64,000 nt of DNA from Flavobacteriaceae bacterium (GCA_018402135.1 JAGYJF010000005.1:1-64000); one strand, 5' to 3'. Shown: positions 1 through 8,507, counted from the stretch's first letter. Notes: a model not told the origin generated them from the letters alone. Program-made: numbers and translations.

Positions 1-56
1 ACACTGTGTATGCTGGTAACCCGGCCGTAAAAGTTAAATCCCGAATTATAAATTAA
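1..56 (+). CDS. C-terminal end of a hexapeptide-repeat acetyltransferase (partial)
   Basis: The first bases read in frame 3 as TVYAGNPAVKVKSRIIN and then a TAA stop at 54-56. The YAGNPA..V..R pattern is the usual end of left-handed beta-helix (hexapeptide repeat) acyltransferases such as WcaF/WcaB types, which acetylate sugars of surface polysaccharides using acetyl-CoA. Only 17 residues are in the window, so the substrate cannot be judged. The stop overlaps the start of the next gene by one base (TAATG), which indicates translational coupling inside a polysaccharide operon. Confidence 0.65.
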   Translation, partial: TVYAGNPAVKVKSRIIN

Positions 57-808
57 TGAGCCTTAAAATCTCTATTGTTACTACTACCTACAACGCCGCC
101 ACTACGTTAGAATCCTGTATGCACTCTGTGTTGGGTCAGGATTATCCCAATATCGAATATATTGTTATAGATGGTGGCTCTACCGATAACAGTGTGCAGC
201 TCATTAAAGACAAGGCTGCCCAGTTTCCGCATATCCAATGGGTATCGGAGCCTGATAAGGGTATTTACGATGCGCTTAATAAGGGCATCGCCATGGCAAC
301 TGGCGAGGTGGTCGGTTTTGTGCATGCCGATGATATGATTGCCGATGAACATTGCATTAGTGCCATTGCCGCAGCTTTTGAGGCGCATGGGGTTGATGGG
401 GTGTATGGCGATTTGCATTATGTAGAGGCTGCCAAGCCCAACAAACGCGTTAGAAACTGGAAAAGCTGCGACTTTAAACCAGAACTGTTACCACAGGGTT
501 GGATGCCAGCACATCCCACGCTGTATCTTAAAACAGCGGTGTACCGCAAGTACGGTGATTTTGATACCTCATACCATATTGCTTCCGATTACGAGTTTAT
601 GTTGCGCATATTTAAGCAGCAGGCACTGCGGTTTTACTACCTGCCAAAAACCCTGGTTAAAATGCGTACAGGTGGTGTGAGCAACCGCAATTTTAAAAAT
701 ATTATCCAAAAAAGTAAAGAAGATTTGCGAGCCCTTCAAGCACATAAGATTGGCGGTCTGTGGACGCTTTGGCTAAAGAACAGCTCTAAACTTCAACAGT
801 TTTTTTAG
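56..808 (+). CDS. Family 2 glycosyltransferase
   Basis: A 250-residue GT-A glycosyltransferase, expected to transfer a sugar from a nucleotide-sugar to a lipid-linked or growing polysaccharide on the cytoplasmic face of the inner membrane. Visible hallmarks are the N-terminal nucleotide-binding strand ISIVTTTYNAATTLESC, the VIDGGSTDNS loop, the EPDKGIYDALNKGI segment and a metal-binding HADD in place of the DXD motif near residue 92. There is no membrane segment. It closely resembles the WcaA/WcaE-like enzymes of exopolysaccharide clusters. The start overlaps the stop of the upstream acetyltransferase by one base, and the wecA-, wza- and wzc-like genes follow in the same direction. Donor and acceptor sugars cannot be inferred. 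Confidence 0.88.
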   Translation: MSLKISIVTTTYNAATTLESCMHSVLGQDYPNIEYIVIDGGSTDNSVQLIKDKAAQFPHIQWVSEPDKGIYDALNKGIAMATGEVVGFVHADDMIADEHCISAIAAAFEAHGVDGVYGDLHYVEAAKPNKRVRNWKSCDFKPELLPQGWMPAHPTLYLKTAVYRKYGDFDTSYHIASDYEFMLRIFKQQALRFYYLPKTLVKMRTGGVSNRNFKNIIQKSKEDLRALQAHKIGGLWTLWLKNSSKLQQFF

Positions 809-913
809 TATTTTATCGAAATTTTTTAAACTTAACAATATAGTAATAGGCATATTAAAAATAAATATGTATCTTTATCGCTCCCCAGTTTAATAACCTA
901 CATACCATGTGCT

Positions 914-2041
914 ATGATTCAAACCTTACTGGAGAATTTTAAACCCGAGAATTTTATTGGATGGCTGTTTTTATCGGCTGGATTAATTGCGGCTGTAACG
1001 GGCCTGCTTGCTTACCCCGCTATTAAAAATGTGGCCGAGGCCAAGAATTTGATGGACAATCCCGACGCCCGCAGTTCGCACCATACCAAAGTGCCTAATT
1101 TAGGCGGTGTGGGTATCTACCTGAGCATTGTGGTAGCGATTACCATGTTAGGCGCTGTGCTTGATACCAAGAGCTTGTTTTTGATTTTAGGTGGTATTAC
1201 CATTTTGTTCTTTTTAGGACTGAAGGATGACATTCTTGTGCTATCGCCACGCAAAAAATTTATTGGTCAGTTATTGGCTGCCTTTTTATTAATTGTGTTT
1301 ACGGATACGCGCATTTTAGGCTTTTCTGGTTTGTTTGGTGTGACACTGCTACCTTATGCGGTGTCGGTACTATTTACCTTATTTGTGTATTTACTGATTA
1401 TCAATGCCTTTAACCTTATTGATGGTATTGATGGTTTGGCGAGTACGTTGGCGCTTATGGCGAGTGCTGGCTTTGCCTTTTTGTTTTGCGAGTACACGGA
1501 TGTGAGTATGGTGGCGCTGTCTGGTGCCGTATGCGGTGCACTCATCCCCTTTTTATACCTGAACTTTTCCAAACACAAAAAGATGTTTTTGGGCGATACT
1601 GGTTCCATGATCTTAGGCTTTATTCTGGCCGTGATGGCGGTGCGCTTTATCAATGCCTCACAAGTGGCAAGCGCAAGTGCCTCCGAGTTTAAGAATGCCG
1701 CGCCCATATTGGCATTAGCGGTGCTGTTTTTCCCCTTATTGGATACCCTGCGTATTTTTATCATTAGAATTGTTGTGCATAAAAAGAGTCCGTTTATAGC
1801 GGATAAAAACCATATCCACCATGGATTTTTGGCCTTGGGTTTTTCGCACAAACGCACGACCCTTGTTATTGTCCTGTTTAATACTTTGTTAATAGCAGCG
1901 GCTTATCTTGCAAAAGATTGGGATATCCATTGGCAATTGTTGCTCCTGATTGTTTGTGGTAGTGTTTTATACACGCTGCCTTTTATTGGGACCATATGGA
2001 AACGCCATGTTCAAGGCGTCTTTGAAACCACCCAAAATTAA
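914..2041 (+). CDS. Undecaprenyl-phosphate sugar-1-phosphate transferase (WecA/MraY family)
   Basis: A 375-residue integral membrane enzyme of the polyprenyl-phosphate HexNAc-1-P transferase family. It would start a polysaccharide repeat unit by moving a GlcNAc-1-phosphate-type sugar from UDP-sugar to undecaprenyl phosphate. About ten hydrophobic segments are visible. Family motifs are present in order: NPDARSSHHTKVPNLGGVG near residue 48, LKDD near residue 107, NAFNLIDGIDGLAS with its catalytic acidic pair near residue 165, FLGDTGS near residue 226, and the cytoplasmic KNHIHHGF histidine motif near residue 299. WecA-like rather than MraY is chosen because of the HIHH motif and the exopolysaccharide context. 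It lies between the glycosyltransferase and the export genes. Confidence 0.88.
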   Translation: MIQTLLENFKPENFIGWLFLSAGLIAAVTGLLAYPAIKNVAEAKNLMDNPDARSSHHTKVPNLGGVGIYLSIVVAITMLGAVLDTKSLFLILGGITILFFLGLKDDILVLSPRKKFIGQLLAAFLLIVFTDTRILGFSGLFGVTLLPYAVSVLFTLFVYLLIINAFNLIDGIDGLASTLALMASAGFAFLFCEYTDVSMVALSGAVCGALIPFLYLNFSKHKKMFLGDTGSMILGFILAVMAVRFINASQVASASASEFKNAAPILALAVLFFPLLDTLRIFIIRIVVHKKSPFIADKNHIHHGFLALGFSHKRTTLVIVLFNTLLIAAAYLAKDWDIHWQLLLLIVCGSVLYTLPFIGTIWKRHVQGVFETTQN

Positions 2042-2058
2042 GGAAGTAAAGATATCTT

Positions 2059-2087
2059 TTGTAGATACGCATAATGCACTATATTTG
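2059..2087 (+). promoter_or_regulatory. Predicted Bacteroidota-type promoter for the wza-wzc pair
   Basis: TTG at 2059-2061, an 18-base spacer, then TATATTTG at 2080-2087, which matches the -33/-7 consensus (TTG ... TAnnTTTG) of this phylum. Transcription would begin near 2093, downstream of the first possible ATG (2074). This favours the ATG at 2110 as the start of the export lipoprotein. Confidence 0.6.
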
Positions 2088-2109
2088 CCTTTCAATGTTA
2101 ATTACAACG

Positions 2110-2868
2110 ATGAATAGATACCTCATGCTATGTTTGCTAGGGCTGTTGCTCAATGCTTGTGCATCTAAAAAGGATGTGCTGTACATGCAAGATTCCGAAA
2201 GTTATCCAGATACCCCTATTACTTATACCAATGCCTTGTTGCAAACCAACGATGTGTTGCGCATACAGGTAAGTGCTATTGTACCCGAAATGGCAGTGCC
2301 TTACAACCGGCCTGTACAACAAGGTGGTGGGATGAATGCTCAAATGTTGAGCTTGGAAGGTTATTTGGTCTCGGAAGATTTAACGATTAATTTCCCAGTC
2401 TTGGGTACCTTATCAGTGGCAGGTAAAACCAGTCAGGAATTGGGAGTGGTGATAAAAAATCTTTTAGAAGAAGGCGGCCATTTAAAAGACCCTACGGTAG
2501 ATGTGCGTTTGGTGAATGCCAAAGTATCGGTATTGGGAATTGTTAACAATCCTGGCACCTATGCCTTTACCGAGCAAAATATTACCTTGCTACAGGCTCT
2601 GGGTTATGCTGGTGATCTAGCAATTAATGGACGTCGCGATGATATTATGTTGATACGTGAGGTAGAAGGCGTGCGCCGTATTACCCATATCGATTTAACC
2701 ACTACGGCTTATTTAGACACCGAATTTAACTACATCAAGCCCAACGATGTAATTGTGGTTAACCCGAACGAGCCTAAGATTAAGAGTGCCGGTTTTATCA
2801 GCAATCCTGCTGCTTTACTAGGGATAGCTTCTATTTTGATAAGTACAGCTATTCTATTAACCCGTTAG
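2110..2868 (+). CDS. Polysaccharide export outer-membrane lipoprotein (Wza-like)
   Basis: A 252-residue lipoprotein of the polysaccharide biosynthesis/export family, which forms the outer-membrane exit channel for capsule or exopolysaccharide together with the Wzc-type co-polymerase. Starting at 2110 gives MNRYLMLCLLGLLLNAC, a clean signal peptide with lipobox LLNAC; the longer reading from 2074 would bury it and would begin upstream of the predicted transcription start. The Poly_export domain includes LQTNDVLRIQVSAI, and an SLBB-like segment follows at KVSVLGIVNNPGTYAF. A C-terminal hydrophobic segment (LLGIASILISTAILL) could span the membrane. The kinase gene begins one base after its stop, so the two are co-transcribed. 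Confidence 0.88.
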   Translation: MNRYLMLCLLGLLLNACASKKDVLYMQDSESYPDTPITYTNALLQTNDVLRIQVSAIVPEMAVPYNRPVQQGGGMNAQMLSLEGYLVSEDLTINFPVLGTLSVAGKTSQELGVVIKNLLEEGGHLKDPTVDVRLVNAKVSVLGIVNNPGTYAFTEQNITLLQALGYAGDLAINGRRDDIMLIREVEGVRRITHIDLTTTAYLDTEFNYIKPNDVIVVNPNEPKIKSAGFISNPAALLGIASILISTAILLTR

Positions 2869-2869
2869 T

Positions 2870-5200
2870 ATGCAAACAGAACAACCCCTATACCGACCCC
2901 AAACTGTTGAGCAAGGACAGCATATTAAATCTGAGCTGCGAAAGTATTTGCGCCATTGGTATTGGTTTGCTATTGGCGTCGCCTTGGCTTTATTGGGAGC
3001 TTATATATACCTGCGCTATACACCTAAAGTGTACAACAGTACCGCTAAAATAAAAATACTAGACAAGGCCAAAGGTCTGGAAATGCCCTCATCGGCTTTT
3101 ATATTTAACCGTTCTAATATCAATTTAGAAAACGAGATAGAGATTTTAAAATCCTACCGCATTGTAGAGCAGGTGGTGCGCCGCCTCAATCTCACCATGC
3201 AGTTTTATGAAGAAGGAACGGTGCTCACCGCCGAGTTGGACCGCTTGCCGTTTAGGGTGGTGCAAAAGGTATCGAACGATAGTGCTACCGCTGCTACCTA
3301 TATTATTAAAGTAACGGATAAGGCTTTTGAAGTGGGTAGGGAAGCCAGTGACGTGCGCATAATTTTTGACAACTTTAGTACCTTGTCACAGGTACACAAT
3401 TTGCCTTTTGAGTTGGATGGCGATCCGTCGGCCATGGCTGCACTCAAAGGTAGAAACTTTATGATAAAGTTTGCACCAGTAGCACCAATAACCAAAGGTT
3501 TAAAGGGTAGCATTGGTGTGAGCATGCTGGGCAAGTCCAGCGATTTACTGCAATTGACTTACAGCGGACAAAGCCGTGCGAAGTCTGAAAGCATCATCAA
3601 CACCCTTATTGAGGTGTTTAATGAAGATGGCATTTACGACCGACAGGAGATTTCGCGTCGTACCGTCAGTTTTATTGATGAGCGCTTTTTGCTATTGTCC
3701 AACGAATTGGATTCCATAGAGCTTAGCATTAAAGACTATAAAGAGGACAATAATTTAATCACCCTAGAAACCGATGCCGAGTTGGGGATAAGCCAACGCA
3801 CCATGTCTGAACAGGAGTTGTTTACCTTAGAAAACCAGATGCTCCTCACCGATATGCTACAAGAAACCTTAGGCCAGACTAGCGAGGCTACCTTGCTACC
3901 GGCTAATTTTGGTTTGAGCAATGGTGATATCAATAACTTGGTAGGCGAGTACAACACTATGGTGCTGGAGCGCGATAAACTGGTGTTAAGTGCAGGCGTT
4001 AACAATCCCGCCATTCGCTCGTACAACGCTGGGTTGAGTGATTTAAAAGCCAATATTGCGGCGTCCTTAAAAGCTTACGAGCAGCAATTGCAAGCTTCAA
4101 AACAGCAAATGCAAACCCGTAACCGTCGTTATGCCTCGCAAGTGTATAGTTTGCCAGCTAAGGAAAAAATGCTGCGTGCCATTACCCGACAACAAGAAAT
4201 TAAACAGAGTCTGTACTTATTCCTGTTACAAAAACGGGAGGAGTCGGCCATCAACCTCGCCATTACCGAGCCATCTATTAAGGTGGTGGAGTATGCCTTG
4301 TCGAGTGGTATGCCCGTATCGCCCAATCCGCGCAATGTGTATTTAATGTCGTTGGTGCTGGGTTTACTGGTTCCCTTTGGAGCCGTGTACCTAGTGCTGT
4401 TATTAGACACCAAAATTAAAAGCCGCGACGACCTGTCGCTTTACGGCAGTAAAATACCGATACTGGCAGAAATGCCTTTGGTAAAAGAAGCCACCTTAAT
4501 TTTTAGCGACCCAGAGAACCGCAGTTCACAGGCAGAAGCGTTCAGGATATTGAGTTCGAATGTGCGCTATATTTTGCCAGTAGCCGCAGTAAAAGAAGGC
4601 AAGGTGATTTTTAGCACCTCCAGTATTAAAGGAGAAGGTAAAACCCATGTAAGTTTGAACTTATCCCTGGCATTGGCCAGTATTAATAAGAAAGTACTGC
4701 TTATTGGTGCCGATATAAGGAATCCGCAATTGCACGGTTCGATGAACCTCGATAAAAACCAATCCGGACTCACCAATTACCTGCACGAAGCCGATGTGGA
4801 TTGGAAGGACCTTCGCGTGAAAGCCTTTGATAAGCAGCCCTATCACGATGTGCTTATTTCGGGGAGTATTCCGCCCAATCCAGCAAGTTTGCTTACCAAT
4901 GGACGTTTTGAAGCCTTGATAGCAGAAGCCAAAACACTGTACGATTATATTGTGGTTGATACCGCACCTACCATATTGGTGACCGATACCCTGTTAATTT
5001 CCCAAATGGCCGATGCTACCTTGTACGTGGTGCGTGCCAACCACTCCGATAAACAACTGATACATTTCGCCAAAGACCTGCATGAGACCGGTAAGCTCAA
5101 AAACATGGCCTATGTACTCAATGGTGTTCCTGTAGGTCGTGGCTATGGTTATGGCTACAACTATGGGTATAACTATGGGTACGGCGCGCAAGGGGAGTAG
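2870..5200 (+). CDS. Wzc-like tyrosine autokinase / polysaccharide co-polymerase
   Basis: A 776-residue BY-kinase that controls chain length and export of surface polysaccharide from the inner membrane. The Wzz domain begins after a first membrane segment (WYWFAIGVALALLGAYIYL, about residues 33-51), a coiled periplasmic part fills roughly 250-450, and a second membrane segment lies near 485-508. The cytoplasmic kinase has Walker A SSIKGEGKTHVS (around residues 583-594), Walker A' LLIGADIRNP and Walker B YIVVDTAPT. The C terminus carries seven tyrosines alternating with Gly/Asn (RGYGYGYNYGYNYGYG), the autophosphorylation cluster that sets the oligomer state in this family. Fused kinase and Wzz domains are typical of Gram-negative members. 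Confidence 0.92.
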   Translation: MQTEQPLYRPQTVEQGQHIKSELRKYLRHWYWFAIGVALALLGAYIYLRYTPKVYNSTAKIKILDKAKGLEMPSSAFIFNRSNINLENEIEILKSYRIVEQVVRRLNLTMQFYEEGTVLTAELDRLPFRVVQKVSNDSATAATYIIKVTDKAFEVGREASDVRIIFDNFSTLSQVHNLPFELDGDPSAMAALKGRNFMIKFAPVAPITKGLKGSIGVSMLGKSSDLLQLTYSGQSRAKSESIINTLIEVFNEDGIYDRQEISRRTVSFIDERFLLLSNELDSIELSIKDYKEDNNLITLETDAELGISQRTMSEQELFTLENQMLLTDMLQETLGQTSEATLLPANFGLSNGDINNLVGEYNTMVLERDKLVLSAGVNNPAIRSYNAGLSDLKANIAASLKAYEQQLQASKQQMQTRNRRYASQVYSLPAKEKMLRAITRQQEIKQSLYLFLLQKREESAINLAITEPSIKVVEYALSSGMPVSPNPRNVYLMSLVLGLLVPFGAVYLVLLLDTKIKSRDDLSLYGSKIPILAEMPLVKEATLIFSDPENRSSQAEAFRILSSNVRYILPVAAVKEGKVIFSTSSIKGEGKTHVSLNLSLALASINKKVLLIGADIRNPQLHGSMNLDKNQSGLTNYLHEADVDWKDLRVKAFDKQPYHDVLISGSIPPNPASLLTNGRFEALIAEAKTLYDYIVVDTAPTILVTDTLLISQMADATLYVVRANHSDKQLIHFAKDLHETGKLKNMAYVLNGVPVGRGYGYGYNYGYNYGYGAQGE

Positions 5201-5265
5201 TTTAAAGATCAAATTTCAAATTTCAAATTCACCGATAACGAACATTGAGCAAAGAACAAAGTATT

Positions 5266-5308
5266 CTGAGTTTTGAGTTCTGAGTTCTGAGTTTTGAGTT
5301 CTGAGTTT
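5266..5308. repeat. Short tandem array, unit TGAGTTC/TGAGTTTT
   Basis: About six head-to-tail copies of a 7-8-base word (TGAGTTCTGAGTTTTGAG...). A second array of the same word is at 5776-5820, where some copies read GGAGTT. The shared unit in two places 500 bases apart suggests a repeated spread or slippage product. Confidence 0.8.
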
Positions 5309-5392
5309 CTTGTTCCCAGCGCAATTGGAGGATCGGGTTTTTTGGTTCCCGCAGATTAAAACTATCGTTGTTAAACCAATAGAATCATTTAC

Positions 5393-5442
5393 CGTCACTT
5401 CGAGTGATTTTTATGGAGTACAACGGAATAAAAATTGTATCG
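5393..5442. repeat. Imperfect inverted repeat, probable interspersed element
   Basis: The segment starts GTCACTTCGAGTGATTTTTA and closes with TAAAAATTGTATCGAGA. CGAGTGATTTTTAT (5400-5413) is partly complementary to ATAAAAATTGTATCG (5427-5441) with mismatches and a bulge. It resembles short palindromic intergenic elements that I associate with flavobacterial genomes, but copy number must be tested. Confidence 0.5.
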
Positions 5443-5689
5443 AGAAGCAAGCCTGACCGCCGTAAAAGGTAAGTAAGTGCAGCGTATTGAGTTCCCGCAG
5501 ATAAGCGTTGATTTTTTCTGTGAACATCTGTGTGTTCAGTGAGAGCTGTTCAGGATTCAATGTTCAATTATCGCGTTCCCTCCGTTTTGCTCCTAGCCCT
5601 GAAGTATTTGCTTTTTAAATCTGAATTGTAACCTATCTTGTACCTAAAGGCACAATGAGCATTTTGATTTTTTATGGCTACCGATATTA

Positions 5690-5705
5690 AGTCCCTAGCG
5701 GGACT
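5690..5705. repeat. Small perfect palindrome AGTCCC-TAGC-GGGACT
   Basis: A six-base-pair stem with a four-base loop. It lacks a T-run, so it is not a convincing terminator. It stands isolated in the repeat-rich gap and looks like one more short palindromic element. Confidence 0.55.
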
Positions 5706-5775
5706 AAAAAGACAAACTAGTTGTGCAATATTCAATACCTACCGTTTTCAACCTATAACGCGGAGGTACAAGGTA

Positions 5776-5820
5776 CAGAGTTTTGAGTTTGGAGTTTTGA
5801 GTTTTGAGTTCGGAGTTTTG
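5776..5820. repeat. Second short tandem array, unit (T/G)GAGTTT(T)
   Basis: Seven or so degenerate copies of the same word as the array at 5266-5308, ending exactly where the long hairpin at 5820 begins. Confidence 0.75.
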
Positions 5821-5898
5821 TACGTCCCTGATATAAATTGACTTTAGGTACTCGTTTAAAACCAGCACCAGGTCAATCAACCTATACCAGGGACGTAC
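5820..5898. repeat. Long composite hairpin with a degenerate REP-like core
   Basis: GTACGTCCCTG (5820-5830) pairs with CAGGGACGTAC (5888-5898). The stem extends inward to 5835/5883 with one mismatch, and ATTGAC (5837-5842) pairs with GTCAAT (5872-5877). The interior reads GTACTCGTTTAAAACCAGCACC, close to the REP sequence seen at 8601-12920 (GTACTCGTT..AACGAGCACCAG) but with the second arm decayed. Confidence 0.6.
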
Positions 5899-5915
5899 TT
5901 ACATCTCTTCTCTCT

Positions 5916-5931
5916 CCCGATAGATATCGGG
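5916..5931. repeat. Palindrome CCCGATA-GA-TATCGGG
   Basis: A perfect seven-base stem with a two-base loop. A related but less perfect CCCGATTGCTATTGGG occurs at 61542-61557 at the end of the RidA gene, so this looks like a dispersed element. Confidence 0.6.
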
Positions 5932-5936
5932 ATCTC

Positions 5937-6053
5937 TTTCCACTTATCACTTTTCACTTATCACTTTTCACTTTTCACTTATCACTTTCCACTTTTCACT
6001 TTTCACTTATCACTTATCACTTTATCACTTATCACTTTTCACTTTCCACTTTC
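5937..6053. repeat. Tandem array of CACTTATCACTTTT-type units
   Basis: Roughly 115 bases made of alternating TTTCAC, TTATCAC and TTTCCAC words, strand-biased to C and T on the plus strand. It ends about 65 bases before the CBS gene. The interleaved word order suggests repeated slippage; it could act as a contingency tract but no gene is obviously controlled by it. Confidence 0.85.
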
Positions 6054-6119
6054 ATGACTTTTATCATACTTAAAATGAGCTATAAATAGTACATTTAGTT
6101 CAAATTAAAATTAGAAGCC

Positions 6120-6545
6120 ATGATTGATAATATTCCCATTTCAGAAATAATGACCAAGCATATCATCGCCTTAAATAGAACCGATGATTTGGAAACTGCT
6201 GAGGTTTTGTTCAAAAAACACAAAATAAGACATATTCCTGTGGTTAATGAAGACGCCATTATTGGTATGTTGAGTTATACCGATTTGCTGCGTATTAGTT
6301 TTGCAGATGCCTTTAATGAAGATGAAGACGAAGTAGATACTGTTGTGTATAACATGTTTAGCATTGATCAAGTGATGGCCAAGAATTTGGTGAGTGTAAC
6401 TTCCAATACCACCATTAAAGAAGTGGCAGAAATTTTAGCTAAAAAGGAATTTCATGCCATACCCGTTGTGGATGAAGGCAAATTGGTAGGCATTGTTACC
6501 ACCACCGATTTGATCAATTATATGATCAAGCAATTTTCTAGTTAA
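6120..6545 (+). CDS. CBS-domain pair protein
   Basis: A 141-residue protein made only of two CBS domains (about residues 8-65 and 78-138), which together form a Bateman module that usually binds adenosine nucleotides or SAM as an energy or metabolite sensor. Repeated motifs show the duplication: KIRHIPVV..D.IIGMLSYTDLL in the first domain and EFHAIPVVDEGKLVGIVTTTDLI in the second. No enzyme or transporter domain is attached, so its partner is unknown. An acidic linker (NEDEDEVD) separates the halves. The stop overlaps that of the convergent rpe gene within the same TTAA bases. Confidence 0.85.
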   Translation: MIDNIPISEIMTKHIIALNRTDDLETAEVLFKKHKIRHIPVVNEDAIIGMLSYTDLLRISFADAFNEDEDEVDTVVYNMFSIDQVMAKNLVSVTSNTTIKEVAEILAKKEFHAIPVVDEGKLVGIVTTTDLINYMIKQFSS

Positions 6546-7198
6546 GCTATTTGCGCTTTTAATTGGGCAATAGTGGCAAGTGGGTTAGCACTGTTAAACA
6601 CATAGCTTCCCGCTACCAATACGTCGGCGCCAGCAGCCACCAGTTGCGTGGCGTTTTTGTTGGTAACGCCCCCATCGATTTCAATTTGGGTAGCGGCACC
6701 TTTTTTAGCGATGAGTGCTTTGAGCTGTGCTATTTTACTATAGGTATTTTCTATAAAACTTTGTCCGCCAAATCCAGGGTTCACACTCATCAAACATACC
6801 AAATCGATATCTTGAATTACATCTTCTAACAAACTCACATTGGTGTGTGGATTTAAGGCAACTCCAGCTTTCATACCTTCTGCTTTGATGGCTTGTAAGC
6901 TGCGATGTAAATGCGTACAAGCTTCGTAATGTACGGTTAGAATATCGCTACCCAGTTGGGCAAAGGTCTTAATATACCTGTCAGGATCCACAATCATTAA
7001 ATGCACATCTATGGTTTTTTTGGCGTGCTGTGCGATGGCCTTTAAAACTGGCATTCCAAATGAAATATTGGGCACAAATACGCCATCCATGATATCAATA
7101 TGAAACCAATCGGCTTCGCTGTTGTTAACCATTTCGATGTCGCGCTGTAGGTTGGCGAAATCGGCAGCAAGAATAGAGGGAGCGATGAGCTTAGACAT
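6542..7198 (-). CDS. rpe: Ribulose-phosphate 3-epimerase
   Basis: A 218-residue TIM-barrel enzyme interconverting ribulose 5-phosphate and xylulose 5-phosphate in the non-oxidative pentose phosphate pathway. It begins with MSKLIAPSILAADFANL, typical of the family. Metal/catalytic motifs visible are WFHIDIMDGVFVPN, VDVHLM-like (IDVHLMIVDP), MSVNPGFGGQSF and IEIDGGVTNKN, which supplies the second catalytic aspartate. Length is normal. It is convergent with the CBS gene and divergent from the rpoD side. A TATCTTTG box lies just upstream on the minus strand. Confidence 0.96.
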   Translation of the reverse strand: MSKLIAPSILAADFANLQRDIEMVNNSEADWFHIDIMDGVFVPNISFGMPVLKAIAQHAKKTIDVHLMIVDPDRYIKTFAQLGSDILTVHYEACTHLHRSLQAIKAEGMKAGVALNPHTNVSLLEDVIQDIDLVCLMSVNPGFGGQSFIENTYSKIAQLKALIAKKGAATQIEIDGGVTNKNATQLVAAGADVLVAGSYVFNSANPLATIAQLKAQIA

Positions 7199-7547
7199 AA
7201 GTTTGTGGGTTTTGGCAAAGATAAGTTAAAAATTTATGTTGTGCCATGTCTATTATAAAGTACCAGAAGCAGGGCGTTTCAAGGGCTCTCAATACAAAAT
7301 GTACCGTTCCGTCGCACTTCACTCTAAATCTCACTCGCCAGCTGGCCGAAGGCGGTAACAGATGGTTTGAAATAAACGCGGCCACGCGATTAAATTTCTT
7401 GGTGCCAATTGCTTTAAAGTTTCTTAAAGAAACAGACGCTTGGCAAGCTTTTAAAAAAAATAATTTCTTTTTTTGTAACAAAAAAGTTACACCATACGTA
7501 TAATTAAAGGATGCGCCAATGCGCCTAATTATTATGACCTTAATTAA
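7199..7547. other. Intergenic region between rpe and rpoD
   Basis: 349 bases separating two divergent housekeeping genes. A -7-like box for rpe (TATCTTTG, minus strand, 7216-7223) is visible. Other structure: a GCCAGCTGGC palindrome (7330-7339), a near-palindrome GTTTCTTAAAGAAAC (about 7419-7433), and GTAAC-AAAAAA-GTTAC shortly before rpoD. Open frames cross it on both strands, but neither has recognisable domains nor flanking signals, so I do not call a gene. Confidence 0.6.
7216..7223 (-). promoter_or_regulatory. -7 box for rpe
   Basis: CAAAGATA on the plus strand, i.e. TATCTTTG on the coding strand, a match to TAnnTTTG 18 bases before the rpe start codon. No clear TTG element is seen at the usual distance. 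Confidence 0.5.
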
Positions 7548-8411
7548 ATGAGACAACTTAAAATTACCAAACAGGTAACCAATCGCGAAACCGCGTCTTT
7601 GGACAAGTACTTACAAGAAATTGGAAAAGTAGACTTAATTACAGCCGACGAAGAAGTTGAATTAGCACAGCGCATTAAAGCCGGCGATCAGTTGGCCTTA
7701 GAAAAACTTACAAAAGCCAACTTGCGTTTTGTGGTTTCGGTAGCCAAGCAATATCAAAATCAGGGACTAACCTTACCAGATTTAATTAATGAAGGTAATT
7801 TAGGACTGATTAAAGCTGCCCAGCGTTTTGATGAAACCCGAGGTTTTAAATTTATTTCCTATGCGGTATGGTGGATTCGTCAGTCTATTCTTCAGGCATT
7901 AGCCGAGCAATCGCGTATTGTGCGTTTGCCTTTGAATAAGATTGGGTCTATCAACAAAATCAACAAGACTTTTGCCTTTTTAGAGCAAAGTCATGAGCGT
8001 CCGCCAAGTGCTGAAGAAATTGCTAAGGAATTAGACATGACCATTAACGATGTTAAAGAGTCGATGAAGAATTCTGGGCGTCACGTAAGTATGGATGCAC
8101 CTTTAGTAGAAGGTGAAGATTCTAACCTTTACGATGTATTAAACAGTGGTGAATCGCCAAATCCGGATAAAGAATTGTTACACGAATCTTTACGTACCGA
8201 AATTGAGCGTGCCCTAGAAACCTTAACGCCGCGTGAAGCAGATGTTATTAGATTGTACTTTGGTTTAGGGAACCAACACCCAATGACCCTAGAAGAAATT
8301 GGTGAAACCTTCGATTTAACACGCGAACGTGTACGTCAAATAAAAGAAAAAGCAATTAGAAGGTTGAAACACACCTCTAGAAGCAAAATATTAAAAACCT
8401 ATCTAGGATAG
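7548..8411 (+). CDS. rpoD: Primary sigma factor (sigma-70 / SigA)
   Basis: A 287-residue housekeeping sigma factor, much shorter than the proteobacterial protein because it lacks region 1.1 and the non-conserved insert, as is normal in Bacteroidota. Region 1.2 starts near residue 15 ([17 protein letters not shown]); region 2 includes [18 protein letters not shown] and the -10-melting [19 protein letters not shown]; region 3 follows [11 protein letters not shown]; region 4 ends with [20 protein letters not shown], the helix-turn-helix that contacts the distal promoter element. It is transcribed alone and followed by a strong terminator. Confidence 0.96.
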   Translation: MRQLKITKQVTNRETASLDKYLQEIGKVDLITADEEVELAQRIKAGDQLALEKLTKANLRFVVSVAKQYQNQGLTLPDLINEGNLGLIKAAQRFDETRGFKFISYAVWWIRQSILQALAEQSRIVRLPLNKIGSINKINKTFAFLEQSHERPPSAEEIAKELDMTINDVKESMKNSGRHVSMDAPLVEGEDSNLYDVLNSGESPNPDKELLHESLRTEIERALETLTPREADVIRLYFGLGNQHPMTLEEIGETFDLTRERVRQIKEKAIRRLKHTSRSKILKTYLG

Positions 8412-8507
8412 TTTTGAATTCTAATCATTAAAAATCTTAAGTCTAATGTATACAATTGGAATTTGATGTTTGATGTTTTGGAATTTTAAGATTACAAACA
8501 GTATGAG

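Larger units (their letters stand above)
5201..6119. other. Gene-free region rich in short repeats
   Basis: 919 bases without a supportable gene between the wzc-like gene and the CBS gene. It holds an AAATTTC triplication (5211-5231), two arrays of a TGAGTT(C/T)(T) unit (5266-5308 and 5776-5820), a duplicated GGTTCCCGCAGAT-like word (5343-5355 and 5491-5502), several hairpins (listed separately) and a long CACTTATCACTTTT-type array (5937-6053). Open frames here simply translate these repeats and show no protein-like composition. Confidence 0.8.

Noticed and set aside
5216-5398. Minus-strand open frame after the Wzc gene
   Set aside because: It translates the TGAGTTC array (repeated NSELRT words); no start signal or family.
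5838-6089. Small protein gene before the CBS gene
   Set aside because: It mainly translates the CACTTATCACTTTT array into repeated FHLSL words.
7246-7503. Small gene of 85 codons between rpe and rpoD
   Set aside because: No recognisable domain, overlaps an equally long open frame on the other strand, and lies in a promoter region with palindromes.
7548-8411. Truncated sigma factor
   Set aside because: The short form lacking region 1.1 is normal for the primary sigma of this phylum, and regions 1.2 to 4 are all present.
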